DNA from: Rhodospirillales bacterium
GTDB lineage: Bacteria > Pseudomonadota > Alphaproteobacteria > CACIAM-22H2
Reading direction: 5' to 3'
Assembly (NCBI GenBank): GCA_016794005.1
Contig: JAEUKY010000034.1
Location: 1-49,705, forward strand
Length of the DNA stretch: 49,705 bases
Below, piece after piece: positions 26,417 to 36,609 of the stretch. Under the pieces are notes generated by a model. It was not told where the DNA came from, made no database searches, and saw nothing but the letters and a program-made list of their open reading frames with translations. Every line of letters starts with the position of its first letter. Within the stretch, counting starts at the first letter, position 1. A program made the position numbers and the translations under genes.

Positions 26417-27024
26417 GGTCGTGTCTCCCACTTGGTCCGCAGGGCTGTTCGGTTCAGGGCCAGCCACTGCAATGTCATCAGGGTAAAGGAACTGCCGATG
26501 CGACTGCCATCGAAGAATGCGGCGAGGGCGGCATCGAAAGGTTCGACGAGGACGCGGATGTCCTCGCCTTCATGCGCAAGGCCGTGGATGCCGCCCGCAT
26601 GCGAAGCATCGACCCGTGCGACGAACATGTCGACCGTTTCCGTCGTACCGCCCGGCGAAGCCATCGCCCGGCCGGCCCGGACGATTTCGCCCGCGACGAG
26701 GCCGGTTTCTTCCCGGATCTCGCGCCGTGCGACTTCGACAGGGTCCTCGCCGGGGCCGATCATTCCGGCCACGCATTCGACCATCCAGGGCGGGTTCCCG
26801 CTGGCATAGGCGCCGATGCGGAACTGTTCGATCAGCACGACGCTGTCGGCGGCAGGATCGTAGAGCGCCACGCTGACCGCATGACCGCGCTCCATGAGTT
26901 CGCGCGACAGCACGGGGCTCCATCCGCCCGCAAACAGCCGGTGCCGCAGCCGGTATTCGTCGATCCCGAGAAAGCCTTCGTAGCGGCGCTCCCTAGACAC
27001 GATCTCGACGTCGTCGTTGGTCAT
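26413..27024 (-). CDS. NUDIX hydrolase, ADP-ribose pyrophosphatase-like
   Basis: 203-aa NUDIX enzyme cleaving nucleoside diphosphate derivatives, with an ADP-ribose pyrophosphatase-type core. The Nudix box is perfect: G87-x5-E93-x7-R101-E102-x-x-E105-E106-x-G108, within GMIGPGEDPVEVARREIREE. The AGR-type proline-rich SPGGTTET follows, as in NudF. It heads the operon nudix-cysK-sseA-GNAT, whose three junctions are all 4-base overlaps. ATG 27024. Confidence 0.9.
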   Translation of the reverse strand: MTNDDVEIVSRERRYEGFLGIDEYRLRHRLFAGGWSPVLSRELMERGHAVSVALYDPAADSVVLIEQFRIGAYASGNPPWMVECVAGMIGPGEDPVEVARREIREETGLVAGEIVRAGRAMASPGGTTETVDMFVARVDASHAGGIHGLAHEGEDIRVLVEPFDAALAAFFDGSRIGSSFTLMTLQWLALNRTALRTKWETRP

Positions 27025-27159
27025 TCGATTCGCCCCAAGGTCGGTGGAGGGACAGGCATATCGCGCGTGCCGGCCGGTGCGAAAGCGCATTCGCATGACT
27101 CTTGAAGTCGTGCGGTCGGGATGCCAGATCATTGTCTGCAATACGATCACGAGGGCGAC

Positions 27160-27585
27160 ATGGCCGCACCTGAAACCGTGTGGGTCCGGGAAACCGGCCC
27201 GAAATACGAGAACAGCGTCGAGATCGGCGCGCATCGCCTGACGGCCGACGAGCCGGTCGCGGCCGGCGGCGGCAATCGCGGACCGCAGCCTTTCGAGTAT
27301 GTCCTTTCCGGTCTGGGTGCATGCACGAGCATGACCGTCCGCATGTATGCCGACCGCAAGGGCTGGAAACTCGCGCGCGTGTCCGTCCGGCTCGACATGG
27401 ACAAGGTCGACGCGGCCGACGGCAAAGGCAAGATCGACAGGATCGTGCGCGAAATCGAACTCGAAGGCGATCTCGATGCCGAGCAGCGCCAGCGCCTGAT
27501 CGCGATCGCCGAGCATTGCCCGGTCCACAAGTTCCTGTCTGCCGAGAAGCGGATCGAGACGCGCGCGCTTACGTCCCGATCCTGA
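27160..27585 (+). CDS. OsmC/Ohr family protein
   Basis: 141-aa protein of the OsmC/Ohr thiol peroxidase family. The peroxidatic cysteine is C55 in LGACTSMTVRMYADRKGW and the second is C120 in AEHCPVHKFLS. Its pattern resembles the YhfA/OsmC-like group rather than Ohr. GAGG sits six bases ahead of ATG 27160; an earlier in-frame ATG at 27121 lacks a site. Its 3' end overlaps the convergent nadX-like gene by 17 bases. Reduces organic hydroperoxides if like its relatives. Confidence 0.92.
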   Translation: MAAPETVWVRETGPKYENSVEIGAHRLTADEPVAAGGGNRGPQPFEYVLSGLGACTSMTVRMYADRKGWKLARVSVRLDMDKVDAADGKGKIDRIVREIELEGDLDAEQRQRLIAIAEHCPVHKFLSAEKRIETRALTSRS

Positions 27586-28369
27586 CGGGACCCGCCAGCC
27601 GGTCTAGCGTCGCCACGACCGAAAGCGGGACGATGGCGCTGGTCTTCGGGTTTTCCGGCGAGGGAAGCCCCTCCGTCCGGACGGAGAGAGCGACGCTGTC
27701 GGATACCAGATCGAATTCGTGGATGTTCCGCTCGATCGTCGGGTCGGCCCAGATCTCGACCTCCGTGCGGTCCGGCCCTGCGCCGGCGAGGCTCAAGGCG
27801 GCCGCAACGTTGACGTTGGCGGGGAACCCCTTGGCGGCCTCCCTCGCACTACCGCGGAAGATGCAGGTCGGTTCGTGGATCGAACCGAGATCGATGCCTT
27901 GGGCGACGACGTACGGCGCGCCGGCAAGGCCGCGCGGCGGCTTCCTGTTGCGCATCGTCACGCGCTCGATCCGCCCCAGTGCTGCAGCGGCAACCGCATC
28001 GAGCGCAAGCAGGGCGCCGGTCGCGACCACGAGGCGGCCTCCGGATTTCGCCGCCGCGTCGGCGAGATCGGGGGCTTCGAGCAGGGCGGCGGCGTTCACC
28101 GTCACGAGCGTGCGGCCATACGCGAACGCCGCAAGGGCCGTATCGTGCAGCGCTTTCGACGGTCCGCAATCGACGACGATGTCGCAGCATGCCGACAAAT
28201 CGTCGAGGGCGAGGGCGGGGACGCCGAGCGCAAGGTTGCGCACCTGCTCGGCAGCTTTGCCGATGTCCCGGCTGGCGACTGCGGAAAGGACGAGATTGGG
28301 ACGGCCGGCCGCAAGAATGCTTGCGACCCTGCTGCCAATTGCGCCGAGTCCGACGATTCCGATTTTCAT
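27569..28369 (-). CDS. nadX: L-aspartate dehydrogenase (NadX-like)
   Basis: 266-aa NAD(P)-dependent enzyme. Rossmann motif MKIGIVGLGAIGSR opens the protein. ATGALLALDAVAAAALGRIE, PANVNVAAALSLAG and the catalytic histidine in ADPTIERNIHEFDL follow; these are the family signatures. It oxidises L-aspartate to iminoaspartate, feeding NAD synthesis, or works in reverse as an amino acid dehydrogenase. No nadA or nadC is adjacent. ATG 28369 directly opens the Rossmann strand. Confidence 0.9.
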   Translation of the reverse strand: MKIGIVGLGAIGSRVASILAAGRPNLVLSAVASRDIGKAAEQVRNLALGVPALALDDLSACCDIVVDCGPSKALHDTALAAFAYGRTLVTVNAAALLEAPDLADAAAKSGGRLVVATGALLALDAVAAAALGRIERVTMRNRKPPRGLAGAPYVVAQGIDLGSIHEPTCIFRGSAREAAKGFPANVNVAAALSLAGAGPDRTEVEIWADPTIERNIHEFDLVSDSVALSVRTEGLPSPENPKTSAIVPLSVVATLDRLAGPVRIGT

Positions 28370-28488
28370 GGTGCCGATTATGACGAATTTTCCCGGTTTT
28401 CGAAGCACCTAGCGTGCCGGGGAAAAGGGTTCGGTTGACTCGTCGGTTCGTATATAAGTTCGGAAGTTCGATTTCCGCGGAGGCATAT

Positions 28489-28992
28489 TTGCGCTTTGGA
28501 TTTGCAACCGCAGTCGCCGCCCTGACCCTCGGTGTCGGAGCCGGCTCGGCATTCTCGCAGCAGGCGTGTCTGACGCGCGAGGAGGCCGTCGCGGTCAAGG
28601 CGCGCGTCATGCAGACCGAGCTGATGGTTGCGACGCTTTCCTGCGTGCGCGCGGTCGACCAGAGCTCGAAGTACAACGCCTTCATGGAGCGGCACTCGGC
28701 CGAGCTCCAGCGCCACAACCGCGTCATCCAGCAGCATTTCGCCCGCGTCGGCGGCGGCAATCCGCAGCGCCGCTACGACACCTTCACGACGGCGCTCGCG
28801 AACGACGCGTCGAACCGGTCAATGGCGAATCCGACCTTCTGCCACGACACCACGGCACTGTTCGACAGCATCGTACGCATCGAGCGCGGAAAACTTGCAG
28901 ATGCGGTCGAGGAACGCGCGAGGCACACGCCGCAGCGCTTCGGCGAGCTTTGCGGTCGCGACCCGGCGATGCAGTACGCCCTGGCACGCTGA
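28489..28992 (+). CDS. Hypothetical exported protein with four cysteines
   Basis: 167-aa protein that I do not recognise. The start is TTG 28489 with GGAGG five bases before it. The residues that follow (RFGFATAVAALTLGVGAGSA) form a signal peptide cleaved near AFSQ-Q. The mature protein has four Cys (near residues 26, 51, 118 and 159) in a helical, charged context, suggesting two disulfides in the periplasm. SELQRHNRV-like and RRYDTFTTALANDASNRSM stretches are without motif. It is followed by a strong bidirectional terminator shared with ompA. Confidence 0.7.
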   Translation: MRFGFATAVAALTLGVGAGSAFSQQACLTREEAVAVKARVMQTELMVATLSCVRAVDQSSKYNAFMERHSAELQRHNRVIQQHFARVGGGNPQRRYDTFTTALANDASNRSMANPTFCHDTTALFDSIVRIERGKLADAVEERARHTPQRFGELCGRDPAMQYALAR

Positions 28993-29017
28993 ACCGGTCC
29001 GCCGGGTAGGCAAACGA

Positions 29018-29045
29018 AAAGGGCCGGTCTTTCGACCGGCCCTTT
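29018..29045. terminator. Bidirectional terminator between the exported protein and ompA
   Basis: AAAGGGCCGGTC (29018-29029), loop TTTC, GACCGGCCCTTT (29034-29045). The 12-bp stem ends in A/T runs on both sides, so it can stop both the plus-strand gene and the minus-strand ompA gene (29071). Confidence 0.85.
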
Positions 29046-29070
29046 CGCGTTTCCGGCTCGCGCCGGAGGG

Positions 29071-30189
<1,119 letters not shown>

Positions 30190-30375
30190 GGGATCTATCC
30201 TCTTGAACTTCGACGTGTAAGCCCGGAACCGCCCGAAATCGGACAGTCGGGAATCGCTCCAGACGAAGTGATACCACGTGTTTGGGGTTTTTGTGTTCTG
30301 GTTTCGCAATATTCCCGAGTGCTGTTGCCCGGGAGGCACATATGATGTTTTACGTTATATTTTTACTGTAATATA

Positions 30376-31464
30376 TTATTCTATAACGATTTCTACGCGC
30401 CTGTTTCGCGGCTCGTTGATCTGATCGGGTGTCGGTACGAGAAGCTGCGTCTCGCCACGACCGATGACGACAATTTGCGTCGCGGGAATTCCCTCGCGGA
30501 CGAGCACGTCGCGGACGGCGTTTGCCCGCCGGATCGACAGCGCCATGTTGTATCTCGGGGTGCCCATCGTGTCGGCATGCCCGGTCGCTCGGATGCGGGT
30601 GAATATCCCCGCTTTCGCCGACTCGGCGGCCTGCACGAGTACCCGGTTCGCATCTTCGCTGACGTTCGACTTGTCGAATTCGAAGAAGACCGTGAAGGCG
30701 CGCGGCCCCACGATCGGGGCGGCCGCGAGGGCCGGTGGCTGCGACGCTGCCGGCGGCGGGGGAGCGGCGACGGGCTGTGCCGCAGCGGCCGGCATCGCGG
30801 CCGGAACCGCGATCGTCGGATTGAACGCATAGCGCATCCCGATCACGATCGAATGGTCGCGGTACGGAATGCTTGCCGAATCGCCTGCCGTGCTTCCGAT
30901 GCTTGCGGACTGCGTGGCGAAGTAGCGGTAGCTCGCGCCGAGCGCCATATTGTCGCCGATCCTGTAATCCAGCCCGACGATGCCCTGATAGGCGAAAACA
31001 TTCGCGGCACCGGAAACGAACGCGTTGCCCTGATCGGGGCCGACGTCCTTGGCGCGAAGGCGTGCGCCGCCGATGCCGGCGCCAAGATATGGCACGAACG
31101 ATGTCTCGTTCGCGAAATCGTAAAGTACGTTCGCCATCAGGCTCGACACGTCGATGCGACCGCCTCCGGCAGCTCCGGTCGCGTTGTCGACGCCGCGCAC
31201 GCTGCCCGCGCGATGCCCCAGTTCGAGTTCGCCGCGCAGCCCGTTGCCGAAGCCGTAGCCGATCGCGGCGGTACCCGCGGCACCCGCGCCGATCTTGACC
31301 GTCGATGTCTGGCCGTTGCGCGCCATGCTGGAGTTCTGCGGCTTGTGCACGCCGACATTGCCGCCGACATAGATGCCGTCGAGATACTCGGGCCGTTTCT
31401 GCGCCTGTGCAGCCGTGACGGCGAAAATCAGGACGATGGCTGTGGAAAATGCGCGCAAGACCAT
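30376..31464 (-). CDS. OmpA family outer membrane protein, second tandem copy
   Basis: 362-aa paralogue of the gene downstream. It has a signal peptide (AQA-Q, about 22), an 8-stranded barrel with DGIYVGGNVGVHKPQNSSMA and LYDFANETSFVPYLGAGIGG, a shorter Pro/Ala linker, and an OmpA_C domain (FFEFDKSNVSEDANR, ATGHADTMGTPRYNMALSIR, ending NRRVEIVIE). Its 186-base spacer to the next gene lacks a terminator. In the peptidoglycan motif the aspartate/arginine pair is retained. Tandem copies suggest duplication with divergence of the barrel. Confidence 0.92.
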   Translation of the reverse strand: MVLRAFSTAIVLIFAVTAAQAQKRPEYLDGIYVGGNVGVHKPQNSSMARNGQTSTVKIGAGAAGTAAIGYGFGNGLRGELELGHRAGSVRGVDNATGAAGGGRIDVSSLMANVLYDFANETSFVPYLGAGIGGARLRAKDVGPDQGNAFVSGAANVFAYQGIVGLDYRIGDNMALGASYRYFATQSASIGSTAGDSASIPYRDHSIVIGMRYAFNPTIAVPAAMPAAAAQPVAAPPPPAASQPPALAAAPIVGPRAFTVFFEFDKSNVSEDANRVLVQAAESAKAGIFTRIRATGHADTMGTPRYNMALSIRRANAVRDVLVREGIPATQIVVIGRGETQLLVPTPDQINEPRNRRVEIVIE

Positions 31465-31555
31465 GTGGCACCAGCTCGATTCGGAATATCCACAGGCACC
31501 GTCTCATACCGCTTCCGAGTCGCCCAAGCTCGACTCGACACGATAGGATCGCGCG

Positions 31556-31885
31556 ATGGAAATGAAGGACATCCCGTTCGCGACGGTCGACTGGTCGGGC
31601 GTCGAGCGTACCGAGCACAAGGGCGAGACGGGTGTGGCCCACTGGCGCACGCGCCACTTCGCAGACATCCGCGTGCGCATGGTCGAATATTCGCCCGGCT
31701 ACAGTGCCGATCACTGGTGCCAGAAGGGGCACGTGCTGTTCGTGCTTTCGGGCGAACTCGAAACCGAGCTTGCCGACGGCCGCGTGTTCAGGATGGGGCC
31801 GGGACACAGCTATCAGGTCGCCGACAGGGCCGAAGCGCACCGTTCGCGCACGTCGACGGGTGCGACGCTTTTCATCGTCGACTGA
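31556..31885 (+). CDS. DHCW-motif cupin protein
   Basis: 109-aa single-domain cupin. The family mark is SADHWCQKGHVLFVLSGELE, with ADHWC-KGH in place of the usual cupin metal motif 1. The second motif region is GPGHSYQVADRAEAHRS. Function is unknown; such cupins occur widely in proteobacteria. Its stop TGA directly meets the dnaE2 stop (TGATCA). Confidence 0.93.
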   Translation: MEMKDIPFATVDWSGVERTEHKGETGVAHWRTRHFADIRVRMVEYSPGYSADHWCQKGHVLFVLSGELETELADGRVFRMGPGHSYQVADRAEAHRSRTSTGATLFIVD

Positions 31886-34800
31886 TCAGTGGAAATCGCG
31901 CGACGGATAATGCGTGCGCGGCGGTGTTTCGCGCAGGCGCGCCGTGCCGTCGACCAGCGTTCCGAGCAGCGCCGAGCAGTCGGCGAACTTCCGCGCCACG
32001 ACATGGATCACGTCGCCCTGACGCTGCACCTGGCCTTCGACGCGCAGCAGGCGTGCGCCCATCACGATCGCGCGATGCGCCTCGAATATCTTCGGCCAGA
32101 CGATCAGGTTGGCCACGCCATCCTCGTCCTCGATCGTGACGAAGATCGTGCCTTTCGCCGTGCCCGGCCGCTGGCGCAGCAGCACGATCCCGGCAAGCGT
32201 CACGCGGGCACCATTCTTCGCTTGCCGCAGGCCGGCGCATGGCAGTTCGCGCGGGAAATGCCGGCGCAGCAGCGCCATCGGATGGGCCTTCAGCGACAGG
32301 CGCAGATGCGCGTAATCCTCGGCGACCGCCTCGCCCAGCGTCATCGCCGGCAGTTCGATCCGCGCGTCGACGGGCGACAGATGCGCGAACAGCGGCAGGG
32401 TCCGCTCGTCGTGGACTCCGGCCTGCCACAAGGCCGGGCGGCGATCGAGTCCGCACGCCGCGAACGCGTCCGCACGCGCCAGCGCATCGAGGTCGCGCCG
32501 GCCGAGATGCGCGCGCCGCGCGAGATCGGCCGGCCCCCGGTAGCCGTCGGCCGGGCGCGCGGCGACGAGCGCGTCGGCCGCCGCCTGCGAAAGGCCGTTT
32601 ATCTGCCTCAATCCGAGCCGCAGCGTGCGCGCGTCTTCGAGCGTGCAGTCCCACACGCTTGCGTCGACGCAGGGCGGGCAGGCGGTCACGCCGTGTTCCT
32701 GCGCGTCGCGCACGATCTGTGCGGGCGCATAGAAGCCCATCGGCTGGCTGTTGAGCAGGGCGGCCGCGAACGCCGCCGGATGGTGGCATTTGAGCCAGGC
32801 GGAGACGTAGGCGAGCAGCGCGAACGATGCGGCATGACTCTCCGGGAAGCCGTAGGTGCTGAATCCCTTGATCTGCTCGAAGCAGCGCTCGGCGAAGTCG
32901 CGCGCATAGCCGTTCGCGACCATGCCTTCGATCATCTTCGTCTGGAACTTCCCGATCAGGCCCGAACGCTTGAACGTCGCCATCGCGCGGCGCAGCGCGT
33001 CGGCCTCCGTCGGCGTGAATCCGGCGGCGACGATGGCGATACTCATCGCCTGTTCCTGGAACAGCGGCACGCCGCACGTCTTGCCCAGCACCTTTTCGAG
33101 GGCTGGCGACGGATATTCGACTTTCTCCCTGCCGTCGCGCCGGCGCAGATAGGGATGGACCATCCCGCCCTGGATCGGTCCCGGCCGCACGATCGCGACC
33201 TGGATGACGAGGTCGTAGAACACACGGGGCTTCAGGCGCGGCAGCATGCTCATCTGCGCGCGGCTTTCGACCTGGAAGACGCCGATCGCGTCGGCCTTGC
33301 ACAGCATGTCGTAGACGGCGGAATCGTCCTGCGGGATGTCGGCGAGTCCGTTGAGCGCCGGTCCGCCAGCGCCCTCCACCAGATCGAACGCCTTGCGGAT
33401 GCAGGTCAGCATGCCGAGTGCCAGCAGGTCGATCTTCAGGATGCCGAGCGCGTCGAGATCGTCCTTGTCCCATTCGACGAGCGTACGCGCGTCCATCGCA
33501 GCGTCGACGACGGGGCAGATCTCGTCGAGCCGTCCGCGCGCGATGACGAAGCCGCCGACATGCTGCGACAGATGGCGCGGGAAACCCATCAGATCTTGCG
33601 TCAGCGCCAGCGCAAGGCGCAGTCGCGGTTCGCCGGGATCAAGACCGGCTTCGGCGATATGGGCTTCCTCGACGCTTTTCTCGCTGCGGCCCCAGACGGT
33701 ACCGGCCAGCGCTTCGATCGCGTCGCTGCCCAGACCCAGCACCTTGCCGACTTCGCGCAGCGCCGAGCGCATGCGGAACGAGATGACCGTCGCCGCGAGA
33801 CCCGCACGCGTGCGGCCATAGCGTTCGTAGACGTACTGGATCACTTCCTCGCGCCGCTCGTGCTCGAAGTCGACGTCGATGTCGGGCGGCTCGTCGCGCG
33901 CGGCCGAGATGAAGCGCGCGAACAGCAGGTTCGCATGCGCGGGATCGACGGCCGTGATGCCGATGCAGTAGCACACGGCCGAGTTGGCGGCCGAACCGCG
34001 CCCCTGACACAGGATGCCGCGCGAGCGGGCGAACTCCATGATGTCGTGTACGGTCAGGAAATAGGGGGCGAAACCGAGATCCGCGATGATCGCGAGTTCC
34101 TCCGCGATCTGCCTGGCTATCCTGTCGGGCACGCCGCCGGGATAGCGGCGGATGGCGCCTTCGCGCGCGAGACGTGCAAGCGTCGCCTGCGCGCTGCCGG
34201 GCTCGGCGTCGGGCAGATCGGGATAGTCGTAGCGCAGCTCGTCGAGCGAGAAGCGGCACGCCGCGGCAATGTCGAGCGTGGCGGCGAGCGCGTCGGGCCA
34301 GCGGGCGAACAGGCGCGCCATTTCGGCCGGCGTTTTCAGATGGCGTTCGGCGTTGGCATGCAGCCGGTAGCCGGCCGCATCGATGGTGCAGCCTTCGCGG
34401 ATGCAGGTCAGCACGTCCTGCAGGGCGCGGCGTTGGACGACATGGGCATGCACGTCGTTCGTCGCGACGAGACGCACGCCGGCGGCGGACGCCACCGCCG
34501 CGCGCCGCGCGATTTCGGCATGGTCGTCGCCGCGGAAGCGGAAGCTGGCCGCAAGATAGGTATCGCGCGCGAACAGCCGGATCAGGCCGGCCAGCCCGTC
34601 GGTCTCCAGTGCCACGACGACGGCGCGCCCCGCGAGTTCGCCCAGTTCGACGAGGTCGAGCCGGCAGCCCTGGCCGTGTCCGGCGCGACGCCGCCCCGTC
34701 GAGATCAGGCGCGACAGGATCGCATAGCCCTGCCTGTCCTTCGGATAGCACAGCAGCGGCGGGCCGCCCTGCGGTTCGAGACGACTGCCGACGAGAAGCT

Positions 34801-35038
34801 GCAGGCCGGCTTCTTTCGCCGCGACATGCGCACGCACGATGCCGGCAAGACTTTCATGATCGGCGATGCCGATCGCGGCGAGGCCCAGTTCGCGCGCCCG
34901 CGCCACATACTCGTGCGGGTGCGAAGCGCCGCGCAGGAAGCTGAAATTGGTCGTGACCTGCAGCTCGGCATAGCCGGGAACTGGCGACGGCTCGCGCGGA
35001 GCCGCTGCGCGCCTGGGCAGGACATGGACGTCGCTCAT
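31886..35038 (-). CDS. dnaE2: Error-prone DNA polymerase DnaE2 (ImuC)
   Basis: 1050-aa C-family polymerase of the SOS mutasome, which copies past lesions. It has the N-terminal PHP domain (TTNFSFLRGASHPHEYV, GIADHESLAGIVRAH), polymerase palm with D386 and D388 in EPPDIDVDFEHERR, GQGRGSAANSAVCYCIGIT-like start of the fingers region and HHH motif. A C-terminal OB fold is present (GTIFVTIEDEDGVANLIVWP). ATG 35038 overlaps the imuB stop in ATGA. It lacks the tau-binding tail of DnaE1. In Caulobacter and Pseudomonas it needs ImuA and ImuB and is induced by DNA damage. Confidence 0.96.
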   Translation of the reverse strand: MSDVHVLPRRAAAPREPSPVPGYAELQVTTNFSFLRGASHPHEYVARARELGLAAIGIADHESLAGIVRAHVAAKEAGLQLLVGSRLEPQGGPPLLCYPKDRQGYAILSRLISTGRRRAGHGQGCRLDLVELGELAGRAVVVALETDGLAGLIRLFARDTYLAASFRFRGDDHAEIARRAAVASAAGVRLVATNDVHAHVVQRRALQDVLTCIREGCTIDAAGYRLHANAERHLKTPAEMARLFARWPDALAATLDIAAACRFSLDELRYDYPDLPDAEPGSAQATLARLAREGAIRRYPGGVPDRIARQIAEELAIIADLGFAPYFLTVHDIMEFARSRGILCQGRGSAANSAVCYCIGITAVDPAHANLLFARFISAARDEPPDIDVDFEHERREEVIQYVYERYGRTRAGLAATVISFRMRSALREVGKVLGLGSDAIEALAGTVWGRSEKSVEEAHIAEAGLDPGEPRLRLALALTQDLMGFPRHLSQHVGGFVIARGRLDEICPVVDAAMDARTLVEWDKDDLDALGILKIDLLALGMLTCIRKAFDLVEGAGGPALNGLADIPQDDSAVYDMLCKADAIGVFQVESRAQMSMLPRLKPRVFYDLVIQVAIVRPGPIQGGMVHPYLRRRDGREKVEYPSPALEKVLGKTCGVPLFQEQAMSIAIVAAGFTPTEADALRRAMATFKRSGLIGKFQTKMIEGMVANGYARDFAERCFEQIKGFSTYGFPESHAASFALLAYVSAWLKCHHPAAFAAALLNSQPMGFYAPAQIVRDAQEHGVTACPPCVDASVWDCTLEDARTLRLGLRQINGLSQAAADALVAARPADGYRGPADLARRAHLGRRDLDALARADAFAACGLDRRPALWQAGVHDERTLPLFAHLSPVDARIELPAMTLGEAVAEDYAHLRLSLKAHPMALLRRHFPRELPCAGLRQAKNGARVTLAGIVLLRQRPGTAKGTIFVTIEDEDGVANLIVWPKIFEAHRAIVMGARLLRVEGQVQRQGDVIHVVARKFADCSALLGTLVDGTARLRETPPRTHYPSRDFH

Positions 35039-36609
35039 GCGAACAGCCCGTGCAGGTACCAGCGCGGCGGCTGCACGCGATCGGCCGTCCACAGGCCTTC
35101 GCGATAGACCCAGAAGCGCCGACCGTCGCGGTCCTCGAGGCGATAATAGTCGCGCGGCTCGGCGCGCCGGCGCCACCATTCGGCACCGATGCGCTCGGGA
35201 CCGGCGGCGGCAGCGACATGGTGGACGAGCCGCCGCCAGCGGAACAGCAACGGCGGCGCGTCGGGCAGTTCGGCGGCGACGTCGATCGGTTCGGGATGTG
35301 TCAGCAGGCGCAACGGACGCGGGCCGACGGGCGGCCGCGCGCCACGCAAAGCCACCGGCAACGGGGCGAGCGGCGCGACGAAAGCCTGCGCGCGCTCGGG
35401 CAGATGGCTTTCGACATGCGCGAGCCGCACGACGTTCGCGGCACCCAGCCGGTTGGCGAGCCGGTCGACGAGCGGTGCCATCGACGCCGCGTCCGAAAGT
35501 CCGCCGGCCGAAGCGCCGGCATCGGGAAGCAACGCGCGTGCGAAGCGCTGCTGCTCGGGCAGGAGCGCTTCGACGATTTCCGCATCGAGCGTGGCCAGTT
35601 CGAAGCCGAAACCGGGATCGACGCGCTGGATCGGTTCGGCGAACAGCCGGCGGAAGGCGGATGCGTCGCGCGTCGGCCGGCTTGTGCCCAGCGCCGTGCG
35701 CGTCGTGGCGCCGTCGACGCGGTGTAAGACGAGTGCCAGCCGCCGCGCGCCGAGGGCCGCAGTTTCCATCCGCGCGCACAGATCGTCGGACAGCCGGGCG
35801 ACCGCCCGCTCGATATCGGCGAGGGCGCTGATGGGGTCGGCGAAGGACAGCCGCGCGCGCAAGGCAGGCGGTGGGGCATCGGGCGAAAGCGCTTCGGCTT
35901 CCGTCCCCAGCGCCTGGAAAAGCCGCCGTGCGATCGCGGGACCGAAACGCCGGGCGAGGGCGCCGCGTCCGTCGGCGGCGTCCGCCAGCGGATAGAGATC
36001 GCCGATCCGCCGCAGGCCGAGCCGGTCGAGCGTGGCGAGATCCGCTTCGGCAAGGCGCAGTCCCGCGACCGGCAGAGCGGCGATGGACTCGCGCGTGGCG
36101 CCGGGCGCAAAGCGCGCCGTGGCGGTCCGCGCGAAACGCGCACCTGCCCACGCGGCGCCGAGCGTATCGGCAAGGCACGCACGCGCGAGAAGCCGCTGGC
36201 CCTTCAGCCGGGCCGCGACGTCGACGAGCAGCCCCTCTTCGCCGCCGAACAGATGCGCCACGCCGCCGGCGTCCAGACGCAGGCCGCGGTCGTCGTCTTC
36301 TATCGCGACCGAGGGCGACCAGCGCTGTGCGGCTTCCGCCACGCGGCGCAGCAGCGCCCGGTCGGCCTCCGGCGCATGCCGTTCGACGCGCAGGTCGGGA
36401 ACGCGCGCGCGTGCTTCGGCAAGCGGCAGCCCCGGACGCAGGCCCGCGCGTGCGGCGCGTGGACAGACCGCCGCGAGTTGCAGGCCGCCCTGGATGGAGG
36501 CGAAGGTCGCACGAGCGACCGGATCGATCGCGTCGTCAGCCTGCCGCGCGCACCGGTCGGTCGGAAGATGCGGCAGGTAGATCGCCAGGAACCGCCGGTC
36601 GTTCGTCAT
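35035..36609 (-). CDS. imuB: ImuB, Y-family polymerase homologue of the mutasome
   Basis: 524-aa relative of Y-family polymerases. The N-terminus RFLAIYLPHLPTDRC lacks the first catalytic Asp and the FFASVE-type motif, and SVAIEDDDRGLRLDAGG stands where active polymerases have SIDE. This matches ImuB as a non-catalytic hub. The C-terminal DUF6504 region ends RDYYRLEDRDGRRFWVYREG. In known systems ImuB bridges the beta clamp, ImuA and DnaE2. It overlaps imuA by 74 bases and dnaE2 by 4. Confidence 0.94.
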   Translation of the reverse strand: MTNDRRFLAIYLPHLPTDRCARQADDAIDPVARATFASIQGGLQLAAVCPRAARAGLRPGLPLAEARARVPDLRVERHAPEADRALLRRVAEAAQRWSPSVAIEDDDRGLRLDAGGVAHLFGGEEGLLVDVAARLKGQRLLARACLADTLGAAWAGARFARTATARFAPGATRESIAALPVAGLRLAEADLATLDRLGLRRIGDLYPLADAADGRGALARRFGPAIARRLFQALGTEAEALSPDAPPPALRARLSFADPISALADIERAVARLSDDLCARMETAALGARRLALVLHRVDGATTRTALGTSRPTRDASAFRRLFAEPIQRVDPGFGFELATLDAEIVEALLPEQQRFARALLPDAGASAGGLSDAASMAPLVDRLANRLGAANVVRLAHVESHLPERAQAFVAPLAPLPVALRGARPPVGPRPLRLLTHPEPIDVAAELPDAPPLLFRWRRLVHHVAAAAGPERIGAEWWRRRAEPRDYYRLEDRDGRRFWVYREGLWTADRVQPPRWYLHGLFA

